Source of the DNA: Sabellastarte sp. h YS-2021
Taxonomy: Eukaryota > Annelida > Polychaeta > Sabellida > Sabellidae
DNA length: 64,000 bases
Assembly (NCBI GenBank): GCA_964017235.1
Contig: OZ024938.1
Location: 5,633,454-5,697,453, forward strand
Direction of reading: 5' to 3'
The notes beneath the pieces were generated by a model, which did not search any database, was not told where the DNA came from, and saw only the letters and a list, made by a program, of their open reading frames with translations. Position 1 is the first letter of the stretch; every line of letters begins with the position of its first letter. Shown one piece after another: positions 1-12,391 of the stretch. Position numbers and translations under genes: made by a program.

Positions 1-579
1 TCTAAAGACCTTAATTTCGTAGATATGAGCAGAAACAGTATTTCCCATTGATTTTAAATGGGCATTTCGTCGTACATGTGTAGATGCCTTACCATCGGGT
101 ACGCCAATTTTGGTCGTTACGAGGGACACCAATTTTTTTCCACCAATGGATAAAGTGGTCCAGTCTGAGTCTATACAATATAACAGGGTACGGTCTACAG
201 GCCTTAATTTCGTAGATATGAGCTGAAACAGTAATTCACATTGATTTTAAATGGGCATTTCATCGTACATGTGTAGATGCCTTACCATCGAGTACGCCAA
301 TTTTGGTAGTTCCGAGGGACACCAATTTTTTTCCACCAATGGATAGAGTGGTCCAGTCTGAGTCTATACAATATAACAGGGTAGGGTCTAAAGACCTTAA
401 TTTCGTAGATATGAGCTGAAACAATATTTCCCATTGATTTTTAATGGGCATTTCGTCGTACATGTGTAGATGCCTTACCATCGAGTATGCCAATTTTGGT
501 CGTTCCGAGGGACACCAATTTTTTTCCACCAATGGATAGAGTGGTCCAGTATGAGTCTATACAATATAACAGAGTAGGG
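1..579 (+). repeat. Partial P block (last three units)
   Basis: Three units matching the end of the 9-unit P block at 3097-3675 and 7745-8323, including the marker unit with 'acggtctacagg' followed by 'agtaattcac', and the 'acaatatttccc' unit. The array therefore continues to the left of the window. Confidence 0.9.
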
Positions 580-1930
580 TCTAAAGACCTTAATTTCGTA
601 GATATGAGCAGATACAGTATTTCCCATTGATTTTAAATGGGCATTTCGTCGTACATGTTTAGATGCCTTACCATCGAGTGCACCAATTTTGGTCGTTCCG
701 AGGGACACCAATTTTTTTCCACCAATGGATAGAGTGGTCCAGTCTGAGTCTATACGATATAACAGGGTAGGGGCTAAAGACCTTAATTTCGTAGATATGA
801 GCTGAAACAGTATTTCCCATTGATTTTAAATTGGCATTTCGTCGTACATGTGTAGATGCCTTACCATCGAGTGCGCCAATTTTGGTCGTTCCGAGGGACA
901 CCAATTTTTTTCCACCAATGGATAGAGTGGTCCAGTATGAGTCTATACAATATAACAGGGTAGGGTCTAAAGACCTTAATTTCGTAGATATGAGCAGAAA
1001 CAGTATTTCCCATTGATTTTAAATGGGCATTTCGTCGTTCATGTGTAGATGCCTTACCATCGAGTACGCCAATTTTGGTCGTTACGAGGGACACCAATTT
1101 TTTTCCACCAATGGATAGAGTGGTCCAGTCTGAGTCTATACGATATAAGAGGGTAGGGGCTAAAGACCTTAATTTCATAGATATGAGCTGAAACAGTATT
1201 TCCCATTGATTTTAAATGGGCATTTCGTCGTACATGTGTAGATGCCTTACCATCGAGTGCGCCAATTTTGGTCGTTCCGAGGGACACAAATTTTTTTCCA
1301 CCAATGGATAGAGTGGTCCAGTATGAGTCTATACAATATAACAGGGTAGGATCTAAAGACCTTAATTTCGTAGATATGAGCAGAAACAGTATTTCCCATT
1401 GATTTTAAATGAGCATTTCGTCGTACATGTGTAGATGCCTTACCATCGAGTACGCCAATTTTGGTCGTTACGAGGGACACCAATTTTTTTCCACCAATGG
1501 ATAGAGTGGTCCAGTCTGAGTCTATACAATATAACAGGGTACGGTCTACAGGCCTTAATTTCGTAGATATGAGCTGAAACAGTATTTCACATTGATTTTA
1601 AATGGGCATTTCGTCGTACATGTGTAGATGCCTTACCATCGAGTACGCCAATTTTGGTAGTTCTGAGGGACACCAATTTTTTTCCACCAATGGATAGAGT
1701 GGTCCAGTCTGAGTCTATACAATATAACAGGGTAGGGTCTAAAGACCTTAATTTCGTAGATATGAGCTGAAACAATATTTCCCATTGATTTTTAATGGGC
1801 ATTTCGTCGTACATGTGTAGATGCCTTACCATCGAGTACGCCAATTTTGGTCATTCCGAGGGACACCAATTTTTTTCCACCAATGGATAGAGTGGTCCAG
1901 TATGAGTCTATACAAGATAACAGGGTAGGG
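580..1930 (+). repeat. Q block, 7 units (1351 bp)
   Basis: Starts with the 'gcagatacag' unit and alternates units with 'cgatata.. ggggct .. gctgaaac' and 'gtatgag .. gcagaaac'. It recurs at 8324 (offset 7744) and partly at 3676 (offset 3096). It ends with the 'caagataac' unit that always precedes a P block. Confidence 0.85.
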
Positions 1931-2131
1931 TCTAAACACCTTAATTTCGTAGATATGAGCAGAAACAGTATTTCCCATTGATTTTAAATGGGGATTTTGC
2001 CATGCATCTACCCCAGTACAGGTGCCTTACCATCGAGTACGCCAATTTTGGTCGTTCCGAGGGACACCAATTTTTTTCCACCACTGGATGGAGTGGTCCA
2101 GTCTGAGTCTATACAATATAACAGGGTAGGG
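1931..2131 (+). repeat. 201-bp unit, type 1, opening P copy 1
   Basis: After attttaaatggg the standard box is replaced (about 1993-2022) by a block reading gattttgccatgcatc then taccccagtacagg, 8 bp longer, containing the palindrome atgcat. Type 1 is recognised by 'taaacacc' at its start and 'ccaccactggatggagtgg' later in the unit, which makes a ccact/agtgg dyad with a 6-base spacer. Confidence 0.95.
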
Positions 2132-3675
2132 TCTAAAGACCTTAATTTCGTAGACATTAGCTGAAACAGTATTTCCCATTGATTTTAAATGGGCATTTCG
2201 TCGTACATGTGTAGATGCCTTACCATCGAGTACGCTAATTTTGGTCATTCCGAGGGACACCAATTTTTGTCCACTAATGGATAGAGTGGTCCAGTATGAG
2301 TCTATACAATATAACAGGGTAGGGTCTAAAGACCTTAATTTCGTAGATATGAGCAGAAACAGTATTTCCCATTGATTTTAAATGGGCATTTCGTCATACA
2401 TGTGTAGATGCCTTACCATCGAGTGCGCCAATTTTGGTCGTTCCGAGGGACACCAATTTTTTTCCACCAATGGATAGAGTGGTGCAGTCTGAGTCTATAC
2501 AATATAACAGGGTAGGGTCTAAAGACCTTAATTTTGTAGATATGAGCTGAAACAGTATTTCCCATTGATTTTAAATGGGCATTTCGTCGTACATGTGTAG
2601 ATGCCTTACCATAGAGTACGCCAATTTTGGTCGTTCCGAGGGACACCAATTTTTTTCCACCAATGGATAGAGTGGTCCAGTATGAGTCTATACAATATAA
2701 CAGGGTAGGGTCTAAAGACCTTAATTTCATAGATATGAGCAGAAACAGTATTTCCCATTGATTTTAAATGGGCATTTCGTCGTACATGTGTAGATGCCTT
2801 ACCATCGAGTACGCCAATTTTGGTCCTTACGAGGGACACGAATTTTTTTCCACCAATGGATAGAGTGGTCCAGTCTTAGTCTATACGATATAACAGGGTA
2901 GGGGCTAAAGACCTTAATTTCGTAGATATGAGCTGAAACAGTATTTCCCATTGATTTTAAATTGGTATTTCGTCGTACATGTGTAGATGCCTTACCATCG
3001 AGTGCGCCAATTTTGGTCGTTCCGAGGGACACCAATTTTTTTCCACCAATGGATAGAGTGGTCCAGTATGAGTCTATACGATATAACAGGGTAGGATCTA
3101 AAGACCTTAATTTCGTAGATATGAGCAGAAACAGTATTTCCCATTGATTTTAAATGGGCATTTCGTCGTACATGTGTAGATGCCTTACCATCGAGTACGC
3201 CAATTTTGGTCGTTACGAGGGACACCAATTTTTTTCCACCAATGGATAGAGTGGTCCAGTCTGAGTCTATACAATATAAGAGGGTACGGTCTACAGGCCT
3301 TAATTTCGTAGATATGAGCTGAAACAGTAATTCACATTGATTTTAAATGGGCATTTCGTCGTACATGTGTAGATGCCTTACCATCGAGTACGCCAATTTT
3401 GGTAGTTCCGAGGGACACCAATTTTTTTCCACCAATGGATAGAGTGGTCCAGTCTGAGTCTATACAATATAACAGGGTAGGGTCTAAAGACCTTAATTTC
3501 GTAGATATGAGCTGAAACAATATTTCCCATTGATTTTTAATGGGCATTTCGTCGTACATGTGTAGATGCCTTACCATCGAGTACGCCAATTTTGGTCGTT
3601 CCGAGGGACACCAATTTTTTTCCACCAATGGATAGAGTGGTCCAGTATGAGTCTATACAATATAACAGAGTAGGG
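1931..3675 (+). repeat. P block copy 1, 9 units (1745 bp)
   Basis: Begins with a 201-bp unit and ends with 'acagagtaggg'. It repeats at 4834 (offset 2903) and 6579 (offset 4648) with shared private changes: 'gacattagctg', 'ttgtccactaatgg', 'gtcttagtct', 'ataggtgc'-free 'accatagagtacg' and 'aaattggtatttcg'. Total length is 201 + 8 x 193. Confidence 0.95.
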
Positions 3676-4833
3676 TCTAAAGACCTTAATTTCGTAGATA
3701 TGAGCAGATACAGTATTTCCCATTGATTTTAAATGGGCATTTCGTCGTACATGTTTAGATGCCTTACCATCGAGTGCACCAATTTTGGTCGTTCCGAGGG
3801 ACACCAATTTTTTTCCACCAATGGATAGAGTGGTCCAGTCTGAGTCTATACGATATAACAGGGTAGGGGCTAAAGACCTTAATTTCGTAGATATGAGCTG
3901 AAACAGTATTTCCCATTGATTTTAAATTGGCATTTCGTCGTACATGTGTAGATGCCTTACCATCGAGTGCGCCAATTTTGGTCGTTCCGAGGGACACCAA
4001 TTTTTTTCCACCAATGGATAGAGTGGTCCAGTATGAGTCTATACAATATAACAGGGTAGGGTCTAAAGACCTTAATTTCGTAGATATGAGCAGAAACAGT
4101 ATTTCCCATTGATTTTAAATGGGCATTTCGTCGTTCATGTGTAGATGCCTTACCATCGAGTACGCCAATTTTGGTCGTTACGAGGGACACCAATTTTTTT
4201 CCACCAATGGATAGAGTGGTCCAGTCTGAGTCTATACGATATAAGAGGGTAGCGGCTAAAGACCTTAATTTCGTAGATATGAGCTGAAACAGTATTTCCC
4301 ATTGATTTTAAATTGGCATTTCGTCGTACATGTGTAGATGCCTTACCATCGAGTGCGCCAATTTTGGTCGTTCCGAGAGACACCAATTTTTTTCCACCAA
4401 TGGATAGAGTGGTGCAGTCTGAGTCTATACAATATAACTGGGTAGGGTCTAAAGACCTTAATTTCGTAGATATGAGCAGAAACAGTATTTCCCATTGATT
4501 TTAAATTGGCATTTCGTCGTACATGTGTAGATGCCTTACCATCGAGTGCGCCAATTTTCGTCGTTCCGAGAGACACCAATTTTTTTCCACCAATGGATAG
4601 AGTGGTTCAGTCTGAGTCTATACAATATAACTGGGTAGGGTCTAAAGACCTTAATTTCGTAGATATGAGCAGAAACAGTATTTCCCATTGATTTTAAATG
4701 GGCATTTTGTCGTACATGTGTAGATGCCTTACCATCGAGTGCGCCAATTTTGGTCGTTCCGAGGGACACCAATTTTTTTCCACCAATGGATAGAGTGGTC
4801 CAGTATGAGTCTATACAAGATAACAGGGTAGGG
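3676..4833 (+). repeat. Q block, shortened form, 6 units (1158 bp)
   Basis: The first units match 580 onward at offset 3096. The last ones (4.3-4.8 kb) differ: two successive units read 'gttccgagagacacc' and 'ataactgggtaggg', suggesting a local one-unit duplication. It ends with the 'caagataac' unit before the next P block. Confidence 0.85.
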
Positions 4834-5034
4834 TCTAAACACCTTAATTTCGTAGATATGAGCAGAAACAGTATTTCCCATTGATTTTAAATGGGGATTT
4901 TGCCATGCATCTACCCCAGTACAGGTGCCTTACCATCGAGTACGCCAATTTTGGTCGTTCCGAGGGACACCAATTTTTTTCCACCACTGGATGGAGTGGT
5001 CCAGTCTGAGTCTATACAATATAACAGGGTAGGG
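4834..5034 (+). repeat. 201-bp unit, type 1, opening P copy 2
   Basis: Block at about 4896-4925; carries taaacacc and cactggatggagtg. Confidence 0.95.
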
Positions 5035-6578
5035 TCTAAAGACCTTAATTTCGTAGACATTAGCTGAAACAGTATTTCCCATTGATTTTAAATGGGCATT
5101 TCGTCGTACATGTGTAGATGCCTTACCATCGAGTACGCTAATTTTGGTCATTCCGAGGGACACCAATTTTTGTCCACTAATGGATAGAGTGGTCCAGTAT
5201 GAGTCTATACAATATAACAGGGTAGGGTCTAAAGACCTTAATTTCGTAGATATGAGCAGAAACAGTATTTCCCATTGATTTTAAATGGGCATTTCGTCAT
5301 ACATGTGTAGATGCCTTACCATCGAGTGCGCCAATTTTGGTCGTTCCGAGGGACACCAATTTTTTTCCACCAATGGATAGAGTGGTGCAGTCTGAGTCTG
5401 TACAATATAACAGGGTAGGGTCTAAAGACCTTAATTTTGTAGATATGAGCTGAAACAGTATTTCCCATTGATTTTAAATGGGCATTTCGTCGTACATGTG
5501 TAGATGCCTTACCATAGAGTACGCCAATTTTGGTCGTTCCGAGGGACACCAATTTTTTTCCACCAATGGATAGAGTGGTCCAGTATGAGTCTATACAATA
5601 TAACAGGGTAGGGTCTAAAGACCTTAATTTCATAGATATGAGCAGAAACAGTATTTCCCATTGATTTTAAATGGGCATTTCGTCGTACATGTGTAGATGC
5701 CTTACCATCGAGTACGCCAATTTTGGTCCTTACGAGGGACACCAATTTTTTTCCACCAATGGATAGAGTGGTCCAGTCTTAGTCTATACGATATAACAGG
5801 GTAGGGGCTAAAGACCTTAATTTCGTAGATATGAGCTGAAACAGTATTTCCCATTGATTTTAAATTGGTATTTCGTCGTACATGTGTAGATGCCTTACCA
5901 TCGAGTGCGCCAATTTTGGTCGTTCCGAGGGACACCAATTTTTTTCCACCAATGGATAGAGTGGTCCAGTATGAGTCTATACAATATAACAGGGTAGGAT
6001 CTAAAGACCTTAATTTCGTAGATATGAGCAGAAACAGTATTTCCCATTGATTTTAAATGGGCATTTCGTCGTACATGTGTAGATGCCTTACCATCGAGTA
6101 CGCCAATTTTGGTCGTTACGAGGGACACCAATTTTTTTCCACCAATGGATAGAGTGGTCCAGTCTGAGTCTATACAATATAACAGGGTACGGTCTACAGG
6201 CCTTAATTTCGTAGATATGAGCTGAAACAGTAATTCACATTGATTTTAAATGGGCATTTCGTCGTACATGTGTAGATGCCTTACCATCGAGTACGCCAAT
6301 TTTGGTAGTTCCGAGGGACACCAATTTTTTTCCACCAATGGATAGAGTGGTCCAGTCTGAGTCTATACAATATAACAGGGTAGGGTCTAAAGACCTTAAT
6401 TTCGTAGATATGAGCTGAAACAATATTTCCCATTGATTTTTAATGGGCATTTCGTCGTACATGTGTAGATGCCTTACCATCGAGTGCGCCAATTTTGGTC
6501 GTTCCGAGGGACACCAATTTTTTTCCACCAATGGATAGAGTGGTCCAGTATGAGTCTATACAATATAACAGAGTAGGG
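4834..6578 (+). repeat. P block copy 2, 9 units (1745 bp)
   Basis: Same length and private markers as copy 1. Its last unit is a hybrid: it reads 'gagtgcgcc' (like the end of a Q block, near 6485) and then 'acagagtaggg' (like a P end). The next block is another P with no Q between. Confidence 0.95.
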
Positions 6579-6779
6579 TCTAAACACCTTAATTTCGTAG
6601 ATATGAGCAGAAACAGTATTTCCCATTGATTTTAAATGGGGATTTTGCCATGCATCTACCCCAGTACAGGTGCCTTACCATCGAGTACGCCAATTTTGGT
6701 CGTTCCGAGGGACACCAATTTTTTTCCACCACTGGATGGAGTGGTCCAGTCTGAGTCTATACAATATAACAGGGTAGGG
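6579..6779 (+). repeat. 201-bp unit, type 1, opening P copy 3
   Basis: Block at about 6641-6670. Preceded by the P-end marker acagag instead of caagataac, i.e. directly at the P-P exchange junction. Confidence 0.95.
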
Positions 6780-8323
6780 TCTAAAGACCTTAATTTCGTA
6801 GACATTAGCTGAAACAGTATTTCCCATTGATTTTAAATGGGCATTTCGTCGTACATGTGTAGATGCCTTACCATCGAGTACGCTAATTTTGGTCATTCCG
6901 AGGGACACCAATTTTTGTCCACTAATGGATAGAGTGGTCCAGTATGAGTCTATACAATATAACAGGGTAGGGTCTAAAGACCTTAATTTCGTAGATATGA
7001 GCAGAAACAGTATTTCCCATTGATTTTAAATGGGCATTTCGTCATACATGTGTAGATGCCTTACCATCGAGTGCGCCAATTTTGGTCGTTCCGAGGGACA
7101 CCAATTTTTTTCCACCAATGGATAGAGTGGTGCAGTCTGAGTCTATACAATATAACAGGGTAGGGTCTAAAGACCTTAATTTTGTAGATATGAGCTGAAA
7201 CAGTATTTCCCATTGATTTTAAATGGGCATTTCGTCGTACATGTGTAGATGCCTTACCATAGAGTACGCCAATTTTGGTCGTTCCGAGGGACACCAATTT
7301 TTTTCCACCAATGGATAGAGTGGTCCAGTATGAGTCTATACAATATAACAGGGTAGGGTCTAAAGACCTTAATTTCATAGATATGAGCAGAAACAGTATT
7401 TCCCATTGATTTTAAATGGGCATTTCGTCGTACATGTGTAGATGCCTTACCATCGAGTACGCCAATTTTGGTCCTTACGAGGGACACCAATTTTTTTCCA
7501 CCAATGGATAGAGTGGTCCAGTCTTAGTCTATACGATATAACAGGGTAGGGGCTAAAGACCTTAATTTCGTAGATATGAGCTGAAACAGTATTTCCCATT
7601 GATTTTAAATTGGTATTTCGTCGTACATGTGTAGATGCCTTACCATCGAGTGCGCCAATTTTGGTCGTTCCGAGGGACACCAATTTTTTTCCACCAATGG
7701 ATAGAGTGGTCCAGTATGAGTCTATACAATATAACAGGGTAGGATCTAAAGACCTTAATTTCGTAGATATGAGCAGAAACAGTATTTCCCATTGATTTTA
7801 AATGGGCATTTCGTCGTACATGTGTAGATGCCTTACCATCGAGTACGCCAATTTTGGTCGTTACGAGGGACACCAATTTTTTTCCACCAATGGATAGAGT
7901 GGTCCAGTCTGAGTCTATACAATATAACAGGGTACGGTCTACAGGCCTTAATTTCGTAGATATGAGCTGAAACAGTAATTCACATTGATTTTAAATGGGC
8001 ATTTCGTCGTACATGTGTAGATGCCTTACCATCGAGTACGCCAATTTTGGTAGTTCCGAGGGACACCAATTTTTTTCCACCAATGGATAGAGTGGTCCAG
8101 TCTGAGTCTATACAATATAACAGGGTAGGGTCTAAAGACCTTAATTTCGTAGATATGAGCTGAAACAATATTTCCCATTGATTTTTAATGGGCATTTCGT
8201 CGTACATGTGTAGATGCCTTACCATCGAGTACGCCAATTTTGGTCGTTCCGAGGGACACCAATTTTTTTCCACCAATGGATAGAGTGGTCCAGTATGAGT
8301 CTATACAATATAACAGAGTAGGG
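6579..8323 (+). repeat. P block copy 3, 9 units (1745 bp)
   Basis: A direct tandem repeat of the preceding P block. Its start carries the P-start marker 'taaacacc' directly after the P-end marker 'acagag', which pins the exchange point to a few bases around 6572-6586. Confidence 0.95.
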
Positions 8324-9867
8324 TCTAAAGACCTTAATTTCGTAGATATGAGCAGATACAGTATTTCCCATTGATTTTAAATGGGCATTTCGTCGTACAT
8401 GTTTAGATGCCTTACCATCGAGTGCACCAATTTTGGTCGTTCCGAGGGACACCAATTTTTTTCCACCAATGGATAGAGCGGTCCAGTCTGAGTCTATACG
8501 ATATAACAGGGTAGGGGCTAAAGACCTTAATTTCGTAGATATGAGCTGAAACAGTATTTCCCATTGATTTTAAATTGGCATTTCGTCGTACATGTGTAGA
8601 TGCCTTACCATCGAGTGCGCCAATTTTGGTCGTTCCGAGGGACACCAATTTTTTTCCACCAATGGATAGAGTGGTCCAGTATGAGTCTATACAATATAAC
8701 AGGGTAGGGTCTAAAGACCTTAATTTCGTAGATATGAGCAGAAACAGTATTTCCCATTGATTTTAAATGGGCATTTCGTCGTTCATGTGTAGATGCCTTA
8801 CCATCGAGTACGCCAATTTTGGTCGTTACGAGGGACACCAATTTTTTTCCACCAATGGATAGAGTGGTCCAGTCTGAGTCTATACGATATAAGAGGGTAG
8901 GGGCTAAAGACCTTAATTTCATAGATATGAGCTGAAACAGTATTTCCCATTGATTTTAAATTGGCATTTCGTCGTACATGTGTAGATGCCTTACCATCGA
9001 GTGCGCCAATTTTGGTCGTTCCGAGGGACACCAATTTTTTTCCACCAATGGATAGAGTGGTCCAGTATGAGTCTATACAATATAACAGGGTAGGATCTAA
9101 AGACCTTAATTTCGTAGATATGAGCAGAAACAGTATTTCCCATTGATTTTAAATGAGCATTTCGTCGTACATGTGTAGATGCCTTACCATCGAGTACGCC
9201 AATTTTGGTCGTTACGAGGGACACCAATTTTTTTCCACCAATGGATAGAGTGGTCCAGTCTGAGTCTATACAATATAACAGGGTACGGTCTACAGGCCTT
9301 AATTTCGTAGATATGAGCTGAAACAGTATTTCACATTGATTTTAAATGGGCATTTCGTCATACATGTGTAGATGCCTTACCATCGAGTACGCCAATTTTG
9401 GTAGTTCTGAGGGACACCAATTTTTTTCCACCAATGGATAGAGTGGTCCAGTCTGAGTCTATACAATATAACAGGGTAGGGTCTAAAGACCTTAATTTCG
9501 TAGATATGAGCTGAAACAATATTTCCCATTGATTTTTAATGGGCATTTCGTCGTACATGTGTAGATGCCTTACCATCGAGTACGCCAATTTTAGTCATTC
9601 CGAGGGACACCAATTTTTTTCCACCAATGGATAGAGTGGTCCAGTCTGAGTTTATACAATTTAACAGGGTAGGGTCTAAAGACCTTAATTCCGTAGATAT
9701 AAGCTGAAACAGTATTTCCCATTGATTTTAAATGGGCATTTCGTCGTACATGTGTAGATGCCTTACCATCGAGTACGCCAATTTTGGTCATTCCGAGGGA
9801 CACCAATTTTTTTCCACCAATGGATAGAGTGGTCCAGTATGAGTCTATACAAGATAACAGGGTAGGG
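8324..9867 (+). repeat. Q block, 8 units (1544 bp), entering the 10-kb super-repeat
   Basis: Matches 580-1895 at offset 7744, then gains one extra unit (about 9.64-9.83 kb, reading 'gagtttatacaatttaac') before returning to the Q end at offset 7937. The super-repeat described next begins inside this block at 8710. Confidence 0.85.
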
Positions 9868-10068
9868 TCTAAACACCTTAATTTCGTAGATATGAGCAGA
9901 AACAGTATTTCCCATTGATTTTAAATGGGGATTTTGCCATGCATCTACCCCAGTACAGGTGCCTTACCATCGAGTACGCCAATTTTGGTCGTTCCGAGGG
10001 ACACCAATTTTTTTCCACCACTGGATGGAGTGGTCCAGTCTGAGTCTATACAATATAACAGGGTAGGG
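9868..10068 (+). repeat. 201-bp unit, type 1, in super-repeat copy 1
   Basis: Block at about 9930-9959. It opens a truncated P block whose match to P stops near 10.16 kb; partner at 19348. Confidence 0.95.
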
Positions 10069-11740
10069 TCTAAAGACCTTAATTTCGTAGACATGAGCTG
10101 AAACAGTATTTCCCATTGATTTTAAATGGGCATTTCGTCGTACATGTGTAGATGCCTTACCATCGAGTGCGCCAATTTTGGTCGTTCCGAGAGACACCAA
10201 TTTTTTTCCACCAATGGATAGAGTGGTGCAGTCTGAGTCTATACAATATAACTGGGTAGGGTCTAAAGACCTTAATTTCGTAGATATGAGCAGAAACAGT
10301 ATTTCCCATTGATTTTAAATGGGCATTTTGTCGTACATGTGTAGATGCCTTACCATCGAGTGCGCCAATTTTGGTCGTTCCGAGGGACACCAATTTTTTT
10401 CCACCAATGGATAGAGTGGTCCAGTCTGAGTCTATACAATATAACAGGGTAGGGTCTAAAGACCTTAATTTCGTAGACATGAGCTGAAACAGTATTTCCC
10501 ATTGATTTTAAATGGGCATTTCGTCGTACATGTGTAGATGCCTTACCATCGAGTACGCCAATTTTGGTCGTTCCGAGGGACACCAATTTTTTTCCACCAA
10601 TGGATAGAGTGGTCCAGTCTGAGTTTATACAATATAACAGGGTAGGGTCTAAAGACCTTAATTCCGTAGATATAAGCTGAAACAGTATTTCCCATTGATT
10701 TTAAATGGGCATTCCGTCGTACATGTGTAGATGCCTTACCATCGAGTGCGCCAATTTTGGTCGTTCCGAGGGACACCAATTTTTTTCCACCAATGGATAG
10801 AGTGGTCCAGTATGAGTCTATACAATATAACTGGGTAGGGTCTAAAGACCTTAATTTCGTAGATATGAGCAGAAACAGTATTTCCCATTGATTTTAAATG
10901 GGCATTTTGTCGTACATGTGTAGATGCCTTACCATCGAGTGCGCCAATTTTGGTCGTTCCGAGGGACACCAATTTTTTTCCACCAATGGATAGAGTGGTC
11001 CAGTCTGAGTCTATACAATATAACAGGGTAGGGTCTAAAGACCTTAATTTCGTAGACATGAGCTGAAACAGTATTTCCCATTGATTTTAAATGGGCATTT
11101 CGTCATACATGTGTAGATGCCTTACCATCGAGTACGCCAATTTTGGTCGTTCCGAGGGACACCAATTTTTTTCCACCAATGGATAGAGTGGTCCAGTCTG
11201 AGTTTATGCAATATAACAGGGTAGGGTCTAAAGACCTTAATTCCGTAGATATAAGCTGAAACAGTATTTCCCATTGATTTTAAATGGGCATTTCGTCGTA
11301 CATGTGTAGATGCCTTACCATCGAGTGCGCCAATTTTGGTCGTTCCGAGGGACACCAATTTTTTTCCACCAATGGATAGAGTGGTCCAGTATGAGTCTAT
11401 ACAATATAACAGGGTAGGGTCTAAAGACCTTAATTTCGTAGATATGAGCAGATACAGTATTTCCCATTGATTTTAAATGGGCATTTCGTCGTACATGTGT
11501 AGATGCCTTACCATCGAGTACGCCAATTTTGGTCGTTCTGAGGGACACCAATTTTTTTCCACCAATGGGTAGAGTGGTCCAGTCTGAGTCTATACAATAT
11601 AACAGGGTAGGGTCTAAAGACCTTAATTTCGTAGATATGAGCTGAAACAATATTTCCCATTGATTTTAAATGGGCATTTCGTTGTACATGTGTAGATGCC
11701 TTACCATCGAGTACGCCAATTTTGGTCATTTCGAGGGACA

Positions 11741-11755
11741 CCAATTTTTTCCACC
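11741..11755 (+). repeat. Six-T tract of the 192-bp unit family (first of 22)
   Basis: ccaatttttt followed by ccacc has six T instead of seven. Most such units share a private set of changes: cgttgtac, gtcatttcg, gatagcgtgg (or gatatcgtgg) and ggtctag. Other members have the tract at 21414, 31077, 33208, 34952, 37275, 39019, 39983, 41727, 44050, 45794, 47345, 48309, 51211, 54113, 55077, 57207, 58557, 59521, 61651 and 63588. The one at 24123 is an independent T loss in a different kind of unit. Three of them (51211, 57207, 61651) read cacgaatttttt. In 31-46 kb each is followed about 0.5 kb later by a type 2 201-bp unit. Confidence 0.9.
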
Positions 11756-12190
11756 AATGGATAGCGTGGTCTAGTATGAGTCTATACAATATAACAGGGT
11801 AGGGTCTAAAGACCTTAATTTCGTAGATATGAGCAGAAACAGTATTTCCCATTGATTTTAAATGGGCATTTCGTCGTACATGTGTAGATGCCTTACCATC
11901 GAGTGCACCAATTTTGGTCGTTCCGAGGGACACCAATTTTTTTCCACCAATGGATAGAGTGGTCCAGCCTGAGTCTATACAATATAACAGGGTAGGGGCT
12001 AAAGACCTTAATTTCGTAGATATGAGCTGAAACAGTATTTCCCATTGATTTTAATTGGGCATTTCGTCATACATGTGTAGATGCCTTACCATCGAGTGCG
12101 CCAATTTTGGTCGTTCCGAGGGACACCAATTTTTTTCCACCAATGGATAGAGTGGTCCAGTATGAGTCTATACAATATAACAGGGTAGGG

Positions 12191-12391
12191 TCTAAAGACC
12201 TTAATTTCGTAGATATGAACAGAAACAGTATTTCCCATTGATTTTAAATGGGGATTTTGCCATGCATCTACCCCAGTACAGGTGCCTTACCATCCAGTAC
12301 GCCAATTTTGGTCATTCCGAGGGACACCAATTTTTTTCCACCAATGGATAGCGTGGTCCAGTCTGAGTCTATACAATATAACAGGATAGGG
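12191..12391 (+). repeat. 201-bp unit, type 2, first in the array
   Basis: Block at about 12253-12282. Type 2 lacks taaacacc and cactgg; it has gtcattccg and is followed by a unit with cgtatatatgag. Private changes here are gatatgaacag and ccatccagtacg, absent from the partner at 21864. Confidence 0.95.

Noticed and set aside
1988-2030. Mobile element insertion as the origin of the 30-bp block in 201-bp units
   Set aside because: The block replaces rather than interrupts the standard sequence, has no target-site duplication or terminal repeats, and adds only 8 bp. A divergent unit variant is simpler.
11508-11936. Family of 142-codon minus-strand frames, here and at about 20 other places, as a repeated protein family
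   Set aside because: Each sits on a 192-bp unit, which keeps the frame by chance of length. Substitutions among copies show no preference for silent positions and follow the DNA duplication pattern.
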